Shown piece by piece: positions 43,872 to 51,900 of a stretch of 64,000 bases of DNA. The position numbers and the translations under genes were made by a program. Positions within the stretch are counted from its first letter, which is position 1, and every line of letters starts with the position of its first letter. The notes below the pieces were generated by a model, which saw nothing but the letters and a program-made list of their open reading frames with translations, ran no database searches and was not told the DNA's origin. The stretch comes from Janibacter endophyticus (GTDB taxonomy: Bacteria > Actinomycetota > Actinomycetes > Actinomycetales > Dermatophilaceae), in contig NZ_JAFEJG010000004.1 in NCBI RefSeq assembly GCF_016888335.1, forward strand, positions 930,001 to 994,000. Direction: 5' to 3'.

Positions 43872-44666
43872 TCAGTTGCCCCGGTAGTTTGAGAAGTCCG
43901 GCAGCCGCTTCTCGTTGAACGCGGTGATGCCTTCCTTGGCCTCGTCGGACTCGCCGAACATGTGCAGACCGGTCATGGCCATCTGACCCATGGCGGCAAA
44001 CTGCTCGGTGTCCATGTTGAAGGACTGCTTGAGCATCTTCAGGGCAGTGGGGGAAAGCTGCACGATCTCCTCGCCCCAGGCCTGGACCTCGGCTCGCAGT
44101 TGGTCGGCCGGCACGACTTTGTTGACCAGGCCCCAGTCACAGGCTTGCTCGGCGGTGTACCGGCGGCAAAGGAACCAGATCTCTCGAGCCCGCTTCTCAC
44201 CAACGACGCGGGCGAGGTAGGCGGTGCCGAAACCGGCGTCGAAGGAACCGACGCGGGGGCCGTTCTGACCGAAGACCGCGGTGTCGGAGGCGATCGACAG
44301 GTCGCAGAGAACGTGGAGGACGTGACCGCCGCCGATGGCGAACCCGTTGACAGCCGCGATGACCGGCTTGGGGACGTCGCGAATGACCCGGTGCAACGAG
44401 TCAATCTCGAGCATGCCGCTGTCGGAGGGTCCGTAGTCACCGGTCTCCATCCGCTGCTTCTGGTCACCGCCGGTGCAGAACGCCTTCTCGCCGGCGCCGG
44501 TGAGCACGATCGCGCCCACGTCGGAGCTGACCCAGGCCATCTTGAAGGCCTTGACAAGTTCATCCACCGTGCGTGCGCGGAATGAGTTGTACCGGTCCGG
44601 GCGGTTGATGGTGATCCAGGCGAGGCCGTTCTCGATCTCGTAGGTGATGTCGGTGAAGTCACTCAT
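43872..44666 (-). CDS. badI: 2-ketocyclohexanecarboxyl-CoA hydrolase (BadI)-like ring-opening crotonase
   Basis: A 264-residue crotonase resembling Rhodopseudomonas BadI from its first residues (ITYEIENGLAWITINRPD) through CTGGDQKQR, FGQNGPRVGSFDAGFGTA with the Ser-x-Asp pair, REIWFLCRRYTAEQA and the BadI-like KQSFNMDT near the end. It lacks the RVRGD-type loop of MenB. BadI cleaves the ring C-C bond of a 2-ketocyclohexanecarboxyl-CoA to give pimelyl-CoA. One oddity is that the C-terminal tyrosine found in both BadI and MenB aligns with a glycine (LHMFGESDEAKEG). First gene of a three-gene operon behind operator I. Confidence 0.8.
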   Translation of the reverse strand: MSDFTDITYEIENGLAWITINRPDRYNSFRARTVDELVKAFKMAWVSSDVGAIVLTGAGEKAFCTGGDQKQRMETGDYGPSDSGMLEIDSLHRVIRDVPKPVIAAVNGFAIGGGHVLHVLCDLSIASDTAVFGQNGPRVGSFDAGFGTAYLARVVGEKRAREIWFLCRRYTAEQACDWGLVNKVVPADQLRAEVQAWGEEIVQLSPTALKMLKQSFNMDTEQFAAMGQMAMTGLHMFGESDEAKEGITAFNEKRLPDFSNYRGN

Positions 44667-44685
44667 GGTGGTCCTCTCTCGAAGT

Positions 44686-44698
44686 TTGGTCCAATCAT
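44686..44698. promoter_or_regulatory. Predicted GntR/FadR-type operator I (badI promoter)
   Basis: TTGGTCCAATCAT on the plus strand. On the minus strand TATGAT (44699-44694) overlaps it as a good -10 element for badI, which starts 20 bases downstream with AGAGAGGACC as ribosome-binding region. The EamA gene diverges on the other side. Confidence 0.65.
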
Positions 44699-44756
44699 AA
44701 ACACATGCTGCTAGCGTTCGTCCAGTGATGCGCCTCCATGACTCCCGGACCCCTCT

Positions 44757-45686
44757 ATGACGGCTGCGGTGCGCGGCAAGGTCTGGCTCGGACTGGGCCT
44801 GATCTACCTCACCTGGGGGTCGCTCTACCTCGGTATCCGGCTCGTCGTCGAGGACGCGCCGCCCATGGTGTCGATGGCGCTTCGCTTCGCGGGCGCCGGC
44901 GCCGTGATGCTCGCCTTCCTTGCCGCGCGGGACGTCAGGCGCCTCCGAGCCTCTCGTCGTCAGGTGCTCGGGGCATTCGGGCTCGGAGCCCTGCTCCTGG
45001 GCGTCGGGAACGGGATGAATGCCTTCGGCCAGGTCCTCGGGGTTCCGTCAGGGGTCACCGCGCTGCTGTGCGCCACTGTTCCGCTCTTCGTCACCGTGCT
45101 CCGAGTGATGAGTGGTCGTCGACCTCACGCCCTGAGCCTGCTCGGTGTGGTCGTCGGAATGTGCGGGGTGGCATATCTCATCCTCGGGGACGGGGCGGTG
45201 CGCGAAGGAAGCTTGCCGGCCTGGGGGGTTCTGTCTGTCCTCACCGCGGCACTGGGATGGTCGCTGGGGTCCTACTTCCAGCCGAGGGTCTGGAGGCCCG
45301 CGGATGTCTTGGCCAGCACGACCTATCAGCTCCTCGGTGCGGCACTCTTCCTCGTCGTCTTGTCGCGGGTGATGAGGGAGCCTCTAGACCTCGATATGGG
45401 TGCTACGGCGTGGGGAGCCCTGGTCTACCTGATCATCGTGGGGTCGATCGTCAGCTTCACCGTGTACCAGTGGTTGCTGGGCCACGCGCCGCTCGAGCTC
45501 GTCGCGACACACACCTACGTCAACCCCGTCGTCGCTGTGGCGCTCGGGGCGATGGTGCTCGGTGAGACTCTGGGCCCGGCAGTGATCCTGGGCGGCGGCG
45601 CGGTCGTGCTGTCGGTCGTGCTGACTGTCGTGGCGGAGACTAGGATCCACGCCCGTGACAGGACGGGCGCCGAGGTGCGTTCCTGA
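44757..45686 (+). CDS. EamA/DMT-superfamily transporter (RhaT-like exporter)
   Basis: A 309-residue membrane protein with about ten hydrophobic segments in two repeats. Each repeat has the EamA pattern; the first begins LGLIYLTWGSLYLGIRLVVE and the second ends in LVATHTYVNPVVAVALGAMV with LGETLGP. Members mostly export small metabolites. It diverges from badI and shares operator I, so it might export an overflow intermediate. Substrate unknown. Confidence 0.85.
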   Translation: MTAAVRGKVWLGLGLIYLTWGSLYLGIRLVVEDAPPMVSMALRFAGAGAVMLAFLAARDVRRLRASRRQVLGAFGLGALLLGVGNGMNAFGQVLGVPSGVTALLCATVPLFVTVLRVMSGRRPHALSLLGVVVGMCGVAYLILGDGAVREGSLPAWGVLSVLTAALGWSLGSYFQPRVWRPADVLASTTYQLLGAALFLVVLSRVMREPLDLDMGATAWGALVYLIIVGSIVSFTVYQWLLGHAPLELVATHTYVNPVVAVALGAMVLGETLGPAVILGGGAVVLSVVLTVVAETRIHARDRTGAEVRS

Positions 45687-45690
45687 GCGG

Positions 45691-46218
45691 TCACCGCCTT
45701 CGCCGTACCCCCATGGCGCCGCAGACGGGTGCCACCCAGGACGTGGACTGGCTGGCGATCTGCCGATCCACGTTCCGCGCGACGTCGTCGGGCATTGGGG
45801 TGACGCGTCGGGTCGTGAGGTCGACGTGCGGCGCCACACTCTCGAGTGTGGCTGCGAGGCATGCCGTGGTCCGATTCAGTACGTAGGCGATGCTGTGGAC
45901 GATCTTGTCGGAGCGCTCCACGACCGTCATGGTCGCCGACGTCTCGTGGCCCACATGCATCTCGGCGTAGTAGCGCAGATGCTGCTCGGCGGTGAAGAAG
46001 CCGAGTCCGCGGTCCTGGCGGTAATCGTCTGAGATGCCCATCTCGTCGTAGACGATGGCGATGGCCCTCGACCCCAGGTCGAAGTAGTGCCGGACGTTGA
46101 CGTGACCGTTCTCGTCCTCGAAGTGGGTCGGGATCGTCAGCGGCTCGACGTACTGGCGGAGAGAGGCCAGCTGATCGAAGGTGGGGAGAGCGGCGTGGGC
46201 ATTGCGCGATAGCTCCAT
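45691..46218 (-). CDS. 4HBT-type acyl-CoA thioesterase, possibly leaderless
   Basis: A 175-residue hot-dog protein with HFEDENGHVNVRHYFDLGSR, the Asp-x-x-Gly-His-x-Asn region of 4-hydroxybenzoyl-CoA-type thioesterases, and FFTAEQHLRYYAEMHVG. It likely hydrolyses an acyl-CoA. On its coding strand TATCAT (46231-46226) lies seven bases before the ATG with no ribosome-binding site, which suggests a leaderless transcript; operator J overlaps that -10. It is divergent from a paralogue at 46276 and convergent with the EamA gene. Confidence 0.75.
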   Translation of the reverse strand: MELSRNAHAALPTFDQLASLRQYVEPLTIPTHFEDENGHVNVRHYFDLGSRAIAIVYDEMGISDDYRQDRGLGFFTAEQHLRYYAEMHVGHETSATMTVVERSDKIVHSIAYVLNRTTACLAATLESVAPHVDLTTRRVTPMPDDVARNVDRQIASQSTSWVAPVCGAMGVRRRR

Positions 46219-46225
46219 CGCACGA

Positions 46226-46238
46226 ATGATAGGACCAA
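46226..46238 (-). promoter_or_regulatory. Predicted GntR/FadR-type operator J (divergent thioesterase promoter)
   Basis: Minus strand reads TTGGTCCTATCAT, differing from operator I at one base. It overlaps the TATCAT -10 candidate of the minus-strand thioesterase and lies 37 bases before the plus-strand one. Last copy before the core-genome segment. Confidence 0.6.
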
Positions 46239-46275
46239 AGTTGGGTTTCAGCCACACATGTCGAGAGGTCCCAGT

Positions 46276-46776
46276 ATGAGCAAGCGGATGGCGGTCGCAG
46301 AGGCGCGGACCTTGCCTGCTGCGATGTCGTTGATCGTGCCGGACACGTACGCCGACGCCAACGGCCACATGAACATCGTCCATCACATGCAGGTCCACAA
46401 TGACGCCGGCTGGCGCTACGTCGAGCGGTTCGGTCTGGGGGAGCGTCATGCCCGTGAGGGCAGCGCGGCCTCCTTCGACGTCCAGCATCACATCAATTAC
46501 CTCGCCGAGGTCGTGGTCGGGGACAAATTGACGGTTCATGTGAGGCTCCTTCAACGAACGACGAAGGCCCTGCACCTAGTCCAGGTGATCGTCGACGACA
46601 CCACCGACGTAGTGGCCAACACTCTCGAGATCATCAGTCTGGGAGTCGACCTGGCGACCCGACGCGTTGCGCCCTTCCCGCCCCACGTCACCGAGGCTCT
46701 CGATGCCCAGCTGGCACTTGATCAGGCGCTGGACTGGGAGTTCCTAGGCAGTTCTGACATGGGCTTGCGGGCCTGA
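46276..46776 (+). CDS. 4HBT-type acyl-CoA thioesterase
   Basis: A 166-residue hot-dog protein, paralogous to the gene it diverges from: TYADANGHMNIVHHMQVHND carries the same GH-x-N active-site pattern and ASFDVQHHINYLAEVVVGDK follows. The ATG at 46276 was preferred because GAGAGG is seven bases upstream; an in-frame ATG at 46258 is possible. It is the last gene under the shared operator set. Confidence 0.75.
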   Translation: MSKRMAVAEARTLPAAMSLIVPDTYADANGHMNIVHHMQVHNDAGWRYVERFGLGERHAREGSAASFDVQHHINYLAEVVVGDKLTVHVRLLQRTTKALHLVQVIVDDTTDVVANTLEIISLGVDLATRRVAPFPPHVTEALDAQLALDQALDWEFLGSSDMGLRA

Positions 46777-46806
46777 GGGCCTGCCGAACACCATCGAGGT
46801 GCGACG

Positions 46807-46847
46807 GTCCACAGCCGTTGCCTTCCACACCGGTCTGTCCACAGCCG
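46807..46847 (+). repeat. Pair of 11-bp direct repeats at the region boundary
   Basis: GTCCACAGCCG occurs at 46807-46817 and 46837-46847, exactly 30 bases apart, in the 155-bp gap between the catabolic region and the next gene. No function assigned. Confidence 0.5.
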
Positions 46848-46931
46848 GCGGGCATCCCTTCGGTCCGGTTGATCAGCGCGCTTCGCTGGGCGGGACGTCG
46901 GGGCAAGCCCGGGGGGCGAAGGGAGCCAGTG

Positions 46932-47861
46932 ATGGGTGAGCGGTGGTTGCGTGCGGTCGAGTCGTACGACGAAGGGGGCCGGTCCACCAGCCGGTACGGC
47001 GGAACCGCCGGAGGGGAGGACTGCTCGTGCGACGACTGCGTGGCGGCGATCATCTCCGGCACCGTCCCGCCGCACCCTGGCGTGTCCGACCCGGACTGGG
47101 GCGACGGGGGCGGGGGCGGGGCGCCCGGTGAGCTGACGGAGGTCGTGCTCATCGACGGCCAGCTCGTGGACGTCCGCAGACGGCCGGTCCAGGGGAGCGG
47201 GTACGAGTGCGCCGCCTACGAGCTCGAGGGTCGCGGGTTGCTGCGTGGTCCGACGGTCGTAGAGCGGACGTTACGGGTCCGGGAGGAGCCGCACGAGGCG
47301 ATGCTCGACTGGCTCGCTCGGGTCGTCGGGGGAGAGGAGTCGCTCGCCGATCTCGACGCGTCGCCGCTGCCGGCGGGGGAGGATCTCGACCTGTCGGCGA
47401 TCCCCTCGTGGGCGCGTGAGCGTGCCCGCCTGGTCGACGAGCACGTGCAGGGCGCCTTCGCCCATGACCTCGTCGGCCCCGAGCTGCTCACGGCCTGCCG
47501 TCGGCTGCTCGTCCGGGCGGCGGGCGTGGGCGCCTTCGAGATGTGGCGCGAGGTCAGGCCCGAGGCGCTGGCGGGGACCGTGCTGCACTGCGCGGTCAAG
47601 GCCAACGACCTCAGTGCCGACGGCTACCCCTTCGCCATGAAGATCCTGCTCCAGGGCGTCGGCACGAAGGGGTACCCGACCGACCGGTCGCGCCGGCTCG
47701 CCGGGTTGCTCGGCGGTGCGTCGTGGCCGCACGGCCGACACCCACGGGAGGCTCCGGACGTCTATGTCCTCGGCGACAGCGGCCTGCTGGTCAGTCGTTT
47801 CCGTCGCGACCTGGTCCGCTACCGCGACCGCGCCGAGCGGCTCGCGGAGCAGCAGCCGTGA
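46932..47861 (+). CDS. Hypothetical protein
   Basis: A 309-residue soluble protein I do not recognise. Near residue 35 it has a small cysteine cluster (EDCSCDDCVAAI) followed by a Gly/Asp-rich linker (DWGDGGGGGAPGE). The C-terminal half is helical with an Arg-rich end. No signal peptide or membrane segment. The ATG at 46932 was chosen over upstream in-frame codons because codon composition becomes typical from there. Its higher GC and codon use match the genes to its right. Confidence 0.7.
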   Translation: MGERWLRAVESYDEGGRSTSRYGGTAGGEDCSCDDCVAAIISGTVPPHPGVSDPDWGDGGGGGAPGELTEVVLIDGQLVDVRRRPVQGSGYECAAYELEGRGLLRGPTVVERTLRVREEPHEAMLDWLARVVGGEESLADLDASPLPAGEDLDLSAIPSWARERARLVDEHVQGAFAHDLVGPELLTACRRLLVRAAGVGAFEMWREVRPEALAGTVLHCAVKANDLSADGYPFAMKILLQGVGTKGYPTDRSRRLAGLLGGASWPHGRHPREAPDVYVLGDSGLLVSRFRRDLVRYRDRAERLAEQQP

Positions 47862-47982
47862 GCGGTCGGCGCAGGACCTCGTAGGTGCTCCGGTGGGGAG
47901 CCGGAAGTCGCGTCAGGACGCTGAACGACTCGAGCAGGACGTGCGCCCCACGTGGGTGAGGTCTTCGGCGAGGGCGTCCCGG

Positions 47983-49359
47983 TCAGCCGGGCTGCTCTGT
48001 CCGCAGCGCCACGACCACGGACCCGATGGCGAGCACCGTGGCGAGGGCGAAGACCGCGACGAAGGGGTCCCCGTCGCCCCGGTGGTACACCGCGAAGAGG
48101 GCCCCGCTGATCGAGAGGGCTACCGCCCCGCCGAGGGAGTCGGCGATCGTCACGGCGGAGGAGTTGAAGCCCCGGTCCGCGTCCGTCGATGCCGCCAGCG
48201 TCGCGACCCCGGTGCGCGGGTAGGCGAATCCCATGCCCGCCCCGCCGATGCCGTAGCCGGCGGCCGCGAGCACCGGGTGGATGTCCGCGACGACCGCCAC
48301 GAGCAGCACGACGGCGCCGACGAGCAGCAGGACGGAGCCGATCGACATCACCGCGGTGTGGCCGAGCGTCGTGCTCAGCCGGGCCTGGGCCTGGCTCGCG
48401 AGCGCCCACACGACTCCGACGACCGAGAGCGCCAGCCCGGCCCGCACCGCGCTGAGCTGCCACTGCTCCTGCAGGACGAAGACGATGTACGACTCCGAGC
48501 AGAAGAACGAGGCCGACAGCAGCCCGCGGGTGCCGATGACGGAGGGCAGCCCACGACGACCGAGCAGGGTGCCGCCGGGCAGCAACGGGCGCAGCGCGAC
48601 GACGAGTGCGACGAGCGGGACCACCACGAGCGCGGCCTGGGCACCCTCGAGCGACCCGATGAGGTCGAGGGCGAGTGCGGCGCTCGCCGCGACCACTGCC
48701 CACAGGAGCATGCGACTCCGTGACCGTCGCTCGACAGCCGGGTCCGGAGGGCCGGCCAGTGCCTCTCTGGGCCGCAGCATCCGCAGCGCCGGGACGACGA
48801 AGATCGTCGCGACGCCGACGAGCACGATGACGGAGAGGAAGACCCAGCGCCACCCGACGGCGTCGGCGACCAGCGCCGCCAGCGCCGGGCCGAAGAGTGC
48901 GGGCAGCACCCACGCCGCCGCGAAGCTCGCGAAGACCGAGGGTTGCAGCGCCGACGGGTACACCTCGCCCACGACAACGTAGAGCGCGGCGATCAGCCCG
49001 CCGCTGCCGAGGCCCTGGAGCAGCCGCCCGCCGACGAAGACCTCCATCGTCGGCGCGAGCCCGCACACGAGCAGGCCGAGCGAGAAGACGACGATCGCCA
49101 CCTCGAGCGCGCGGCGCGGTCCGTGCCGGTCGCTCCACTGCCCGGCGGCGACCATGCCGATGACGCCGGAGGCCAGCGGTGCGGAGAAGCTCAGGGCGTA
49201 GAGCGAGACCCCGTCGAGCTCGCGGCTGATCGTCGGCATGACCGTCGTGACGGCGAGCGCCTCGAAGGCGGCGATGACGATGAGGGTGAAGGCGCCGATC
49301 GTGCTCGCCCGGTACGTGCTGCCGAGGATCCCCTCGGTCGGGGCGGGGGAGACAGGCAC
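47983..49359 (-). CDS. MFS transporter (14-TM-like drug/metabolite exporter type)
   Basis: A 458-residue polytopic protein starting with [19 protein letters not shown], a typical DHA2-type exporter N-terminus, and [17 protein letters not shown], the loop 2-3 motif A of the major facilitator superfamily. Hydrophobic segments continue to the end. The start appears to be GTG at 49359. It probably exports small molecules with proton exchange. The 121 bases between it and the gene to its left hold only a CCCACGTGGG palindrome (47947-47956). Confidence 0.85.
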   Translation of the reverse strand: MPVSPAPTEGILGSTYRASTIGAFTLIVIAAFEALAVTTVMPTISRELDGVSLYALSFSAPLASGVIGMVAAGQWSDRHGPRRALEVAIVVFSLGLLVCGLAPTMEVFVGGRLLQGLGSGGLIAALYVVVGEVYPSALQPSVFASFAAAWVLPALFGPALAALVADAVGWRWVFLSVIVLVGVATIFVVPALRMLRPREALAGPPDPAVERRSRSRMLLWAVVAASAALALDLIGSLEGAQAALVVVPLVALVVALRPLLPGGTLLGRRGLPSVIGTRGLLSASFFCSESYIVFVLQEQWQLSAVRAGLALSVVGVVWALASQAQARLSTTLGHTAVMSIGSVLLLVGAVVLLVAVVADIHPVLAAAGYGIGGAGMGFAYPRTGVATLAASTDADRGFNSSAVTIADSLGGAVALSISGALFAVYHRGDGDPFVAVFALATVLAIGSVVVALRTEQPG

Positions 49360-49415
49360 GCAGGACAGTGTGCGCCCGTCCGGGCCGTGCCCACCAATCG
49401 GCCTACGCTGGCGCC

Positions 49416-49757
49416 ATGCACCGGATCTTCACGACGAGCGTGGCCGACGTCTACCCGCACTACGTGACGAAGGCGGAGCGGAAGGGACGCACGCAGGCCG
49501 AGGTCGACGAGGTCATCCGCTGGCTCACCGGGCTCGACCAGGCCGAGCTCGAGCAGCACCTCGCGGACGGGACAACCTTCGCGGACTTCTTCGCCGCGGC
49601 CGAGCTCAACCCGGCCGTCTCGCTCATCACCGGGTCGGTGTGCGGGGTCAAGGTCCAGGAGGTCGAGGACCCCCTGATGCGCCAGATCCGCTACCTCGAC
49701 AAGCTCGTCGACGAGCTCGCCAAGGGCCGGCCGATGGAGAAGATCCTCCGCGCCTGA
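49416..49757 (+). CDS. DUF2200 family protein
   Basis: A 113-residue protein that fits DUF2200 in length and sequence: [20 protein letters not shown] at the start, then a helical stretch and [19 protein letters not shown] with the end [18 protein letters not shown]. Function of the family is unknown to me. It stands alone between the MFS gene, which diverges, and a VOC protein. Confidence 0.85.
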   Translation: MHRIFTTSVADVYPHYVTKAERKGRTQAEVDEVIRWLTGLDQAELEQHLADGTTFADFFAAAELNPAVSLITGSVCGVKVQEVEDPLMRQIRYLDKLVDELAKGRPMEKILRA

Positions 49758-49810
49758 TCCGCAGCGTCCAACCCGTCGCTCCTTCGGCCGCGGGCGGTAG
49801 CGTCACGGGC

Positions 49811-50215
49811 ATGCCTCTGCGCTGGTACACCACGGTCATCGACTGCCACGACATCGCCGCCCAGGCGCGGTGGTGGGCCGAGACCCTCGACTGGCAGATC
49901 GTCTTCGAGGACGACGACGAGGTCGCCGTCATCCCCCGGGACATGAGCGAGGACGTCGTCGAGGACCTCGGCACGTGGATGAGCTCGCGGACCGGGCTGG
50001 TCTTCGTCCCCGTCGCGGAGGGCAAGAGCGTCAAGAACCGCCTGCACATCGACCTCGCCCCCCACCGCACCCAGGACCGGGACGCCGAGATCGCGGCCCT
50101 GGAGGCCCGGGGCGCGACGAGGGTCGACGTGGGTCAGTCCGAGGACGTCACGTGGACGGTGCTCGCCGACCCCGAGGGCAACGAGTTCTGCGTCCTCTCC
50201 AGCCGCGACCGGTGA
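49811..50215 (+). CDS. VOC-superfamily (glyoxalase/dioxygenase-like) protein
   Basis: A 134-residue single-domain VOC protein: LRWYTTVIDCHDIAAQARWW at the N-terminus, a central NRLHIDLAPH, and the end VLADPEGNEFCVLSS, the usual C-terminal VOC signature with its glutamate. Such proteins bind metals or act as glyoxalase-like enzymes; the substrate is unknown. It overlaps menC by four bases (GTGA), so it is probably co-transcribed. Confidence 0.85.
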   Translation: MPLRWYTTVIDCHDIAAQARWWAETLDWQIVFEDDDEVAVIPRDMSEDVVEDLGTWMSSRTGLVFVPVAEGKSVKNRLHIDLAPHRTQDRDAEIAALEARGATRVDVGQSEDVTWTVLADPEGNEFCVLSSRDR

Positions 50216-51198
50216 GCGTGCGCCCCTCCCTCGACGACCTCCTCGACGGCCTGCGGGTCGTCTCGATCCCCCTTCGGGTCCGGTTCCGAGGCGTCGAGCA
50301 CCGCGAGGCCGCGCTGATCCACGGGCCGAAGGGGTGGGGCGAGTTCGCGCCCTTCCTCGAGTACGAGCCGGCCGAGGCGAGCCGCTGGCTCGCGGCCGCG
50401 ATCGAGGCCGCCCACGTCGGCTGGCCGGACCCCCTTCGTGCCGAGATCCCGTGCAACGCGACGGTCCCCGCCGTCACCGCCGCCGAGGTCCCGCAGGTCA
50501 TCGCCCGCTTCGACGGGTGCCGGGCGGCGAAGGTCAAGGTGGCCGAGCGCGGCCAGTCCCTCGCCGACGACGTCGAGCGGGTCGCCGCCGTCCGTGACGT
50601 CATGGGCCAAGGGGGAGCCGTCCGCCTCGACGCGAACGGCGGCTGGTCCGTCGACCAGGCCGTCGACGCCATCACCCGGCTCGCCCCCTTCGGCCTGGAG
50701 TACGTCGAGCAGCCCTGCGCGACCGTGGAGGAGCTGCGGGCCGTGCGGACGGCCTTGCAGCGCAACGGGATCGACGTGCCCATCGCTGCCGACGAGTCGA
50801 TCCGCAAGGCTGAGGACCCCCTCCGCGTCGCCCGCGAGGGAGCCGCCGACCTCGTCGTCGTCAAGGTCGCCCCGCTCGGCGGTGTCGCCCGGGCCCTCGA
50901 GGTGGTCGCCGAGTGCGGCCTGCCTGCCGTCGTCTCCTCGGCGCTCGACACCAGCGTGGGCATCCGGGCCGGGGTCGCGCTCGCGGCGGCGTTGCCCGAG
51001 CTGCCCCACGCCTGCGGGCTGGGCACCGTCGGGCTGCTCGCCGGCGACGTCACGACCGAGCCGCTCGTCCCCGTGGGCGGGGACGTGCCGGTGCGGCCCG
51101 TCGACGTCGACGAGACGCTGCTCGACGAGCACGCGGCCCCCGAGGACCGGCAGGACTGGTGGCGGGACCGGGTCCGCGCCGCGTGGGCGCGGCTCTGA
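50212..51198 (+). CDS. menC: o-Succinylbenzoate synthase MenC
   Basis: A 328-residue enolase-superfamily dehydratase of menaquinone synthesis, converting SHCHC to o-succinylbenzoate. The Lys-x-Lys acid/base is in AAKVKVAE, the metal ligands in RLDANGGW, EYVEQPC and IAADES, and the second lysine in VVVKVAPLGG. The GTG at 50212 overlaps the VOC gene stop; GTG at 50218 is an alternative. Other men genes follow at 53776-58226. Confidence 0.9.
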   Translation: MSVRPSLDDLLDGLRVVSIPLRVRFRGVEHREAALIHGPKGWGEFAPFLEYEPAEASRWLAAAIEAAHVGWPDPLRAEIPCNATVPAVTAAEVPQVIARFDGCRAAKVKVAERGQSLADDVERVAAVRDVMGQGGAVRLDANGGWSVDQAVDAITRLAPFGLEYVEQPCATVEELRAVRTALQRNGIDVPIAADESIRKAEDPLRVAREGAADLVVVKVAPLGGVARALEVVAECGLPAVVSSALDTSVGIRAGVALAAALPELPHACGLGTVGLLAGDVTTEPLVPVGGDVPVRPVDVDETLLDEHAAPEDRQDWWRDRVRAAWARL

Positions 51199-51199
51199 G

Positions 51200-51805
51200 C
51201 TACCGGCTCTGCAGGGCGTCGAGCGCGACGGCGATGCAGGCGCCGACCCGCCAGTCCATGCGCGCACCGTTCGGGGCGGCGGGGAAGGTGACGTCGTAGG
51301 TGTCGCGCAGGGCGATGCGCTTCTGGCTGGAGAGGACCGGCGTGCCGTCCGCGGTGGCGAAGTCGAAGTGGAACTGCCAGGGGACCGGGATCTCGCCGAT
51401 GATCGGCACGAGGTCCCACAGCCGGCGCAGGACCGCGACGGTCCGGTTGCGCTCCTGGCCGCTCGCCTCGAGGCCCTGGTGCATGACCCCGGTGTGCCAG
51501 GTGGAGCTGAGCAGCGACTTCTTGAAGTCCTTCTTGAACCACCCGATCGCTTGTCCGTCGGCGTCGAAGACGTCGTAGACCGCGCCGAGGTCGAGCTTGC
51601 GGCGGGCCTTGAAGGAGAAGATCGGCTGGGTCTTCGCCTCGTCGGCGTAGAAGGTCACCTGCTCCTTGAAGGCCATCCGCTTCTGCTGGGCGAAGGCCAC
51701 GAGGGGTCCGTCGTCGCCGAGCGTGAAGGCGTAGCGGTTGATCATGAGGGTGATCCGCTGGCGCATGACGAGCTGCTCGACGGGGTGAACGGTCATGAGC
51801 GCCAT
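51200..51805 (-). CDS. LURP-one-related (Tubby-like) protein
   Basis: A 201-residue protein of the LURP-one/YxjI type, a beta-barrel with one central helix related to phospholipid scramblases. It shows RYAFTLGDDGPLVAFAQQKR, IFSFKARRKLDLGAVYDV and WQFHFDFATADG. Function in bacteria is unclear. The ATG at 51805 has GGAGGAG five bases upstream. It is convergent with menC, the stop codons being only a few bases apart. Confidence 0.8.
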   Translation of the reverse strand: MALMTVHPVEQLVMRQRITLMINRYAFTLGDDGPLVAFAQQKRMAFKEQVTFYADEAKTQPIFSFKARRKLDLGAVYDVFDADGQAIGWFKKDFKKSLLSSTWHTGVMHQGLEASGQERNRTVAVLRRLWDLVPIIGEIPVPWQFHFDFATADGTPVLSSQKRIALRDTYDVTFPAAPNGARMDWRVGACIAVALDALQSR

Positions 51806-51900
51806 CGTGCCTCCTCCACAGCGGGCGAAGGGGGACCGCCGCGCTCCACAGCCGGGTCGCCACGGGCGCGGGGCCGGGGCGCGACGGGTGGGATACGGGC

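Noticed and set aside
46807-46847. GTCCACAGCCG repeats as DnaA boxes or an attachment site
   Set aside because: They do not match TTGTCCACA fully and there are only two; no tRNA or integrase accompanies them.
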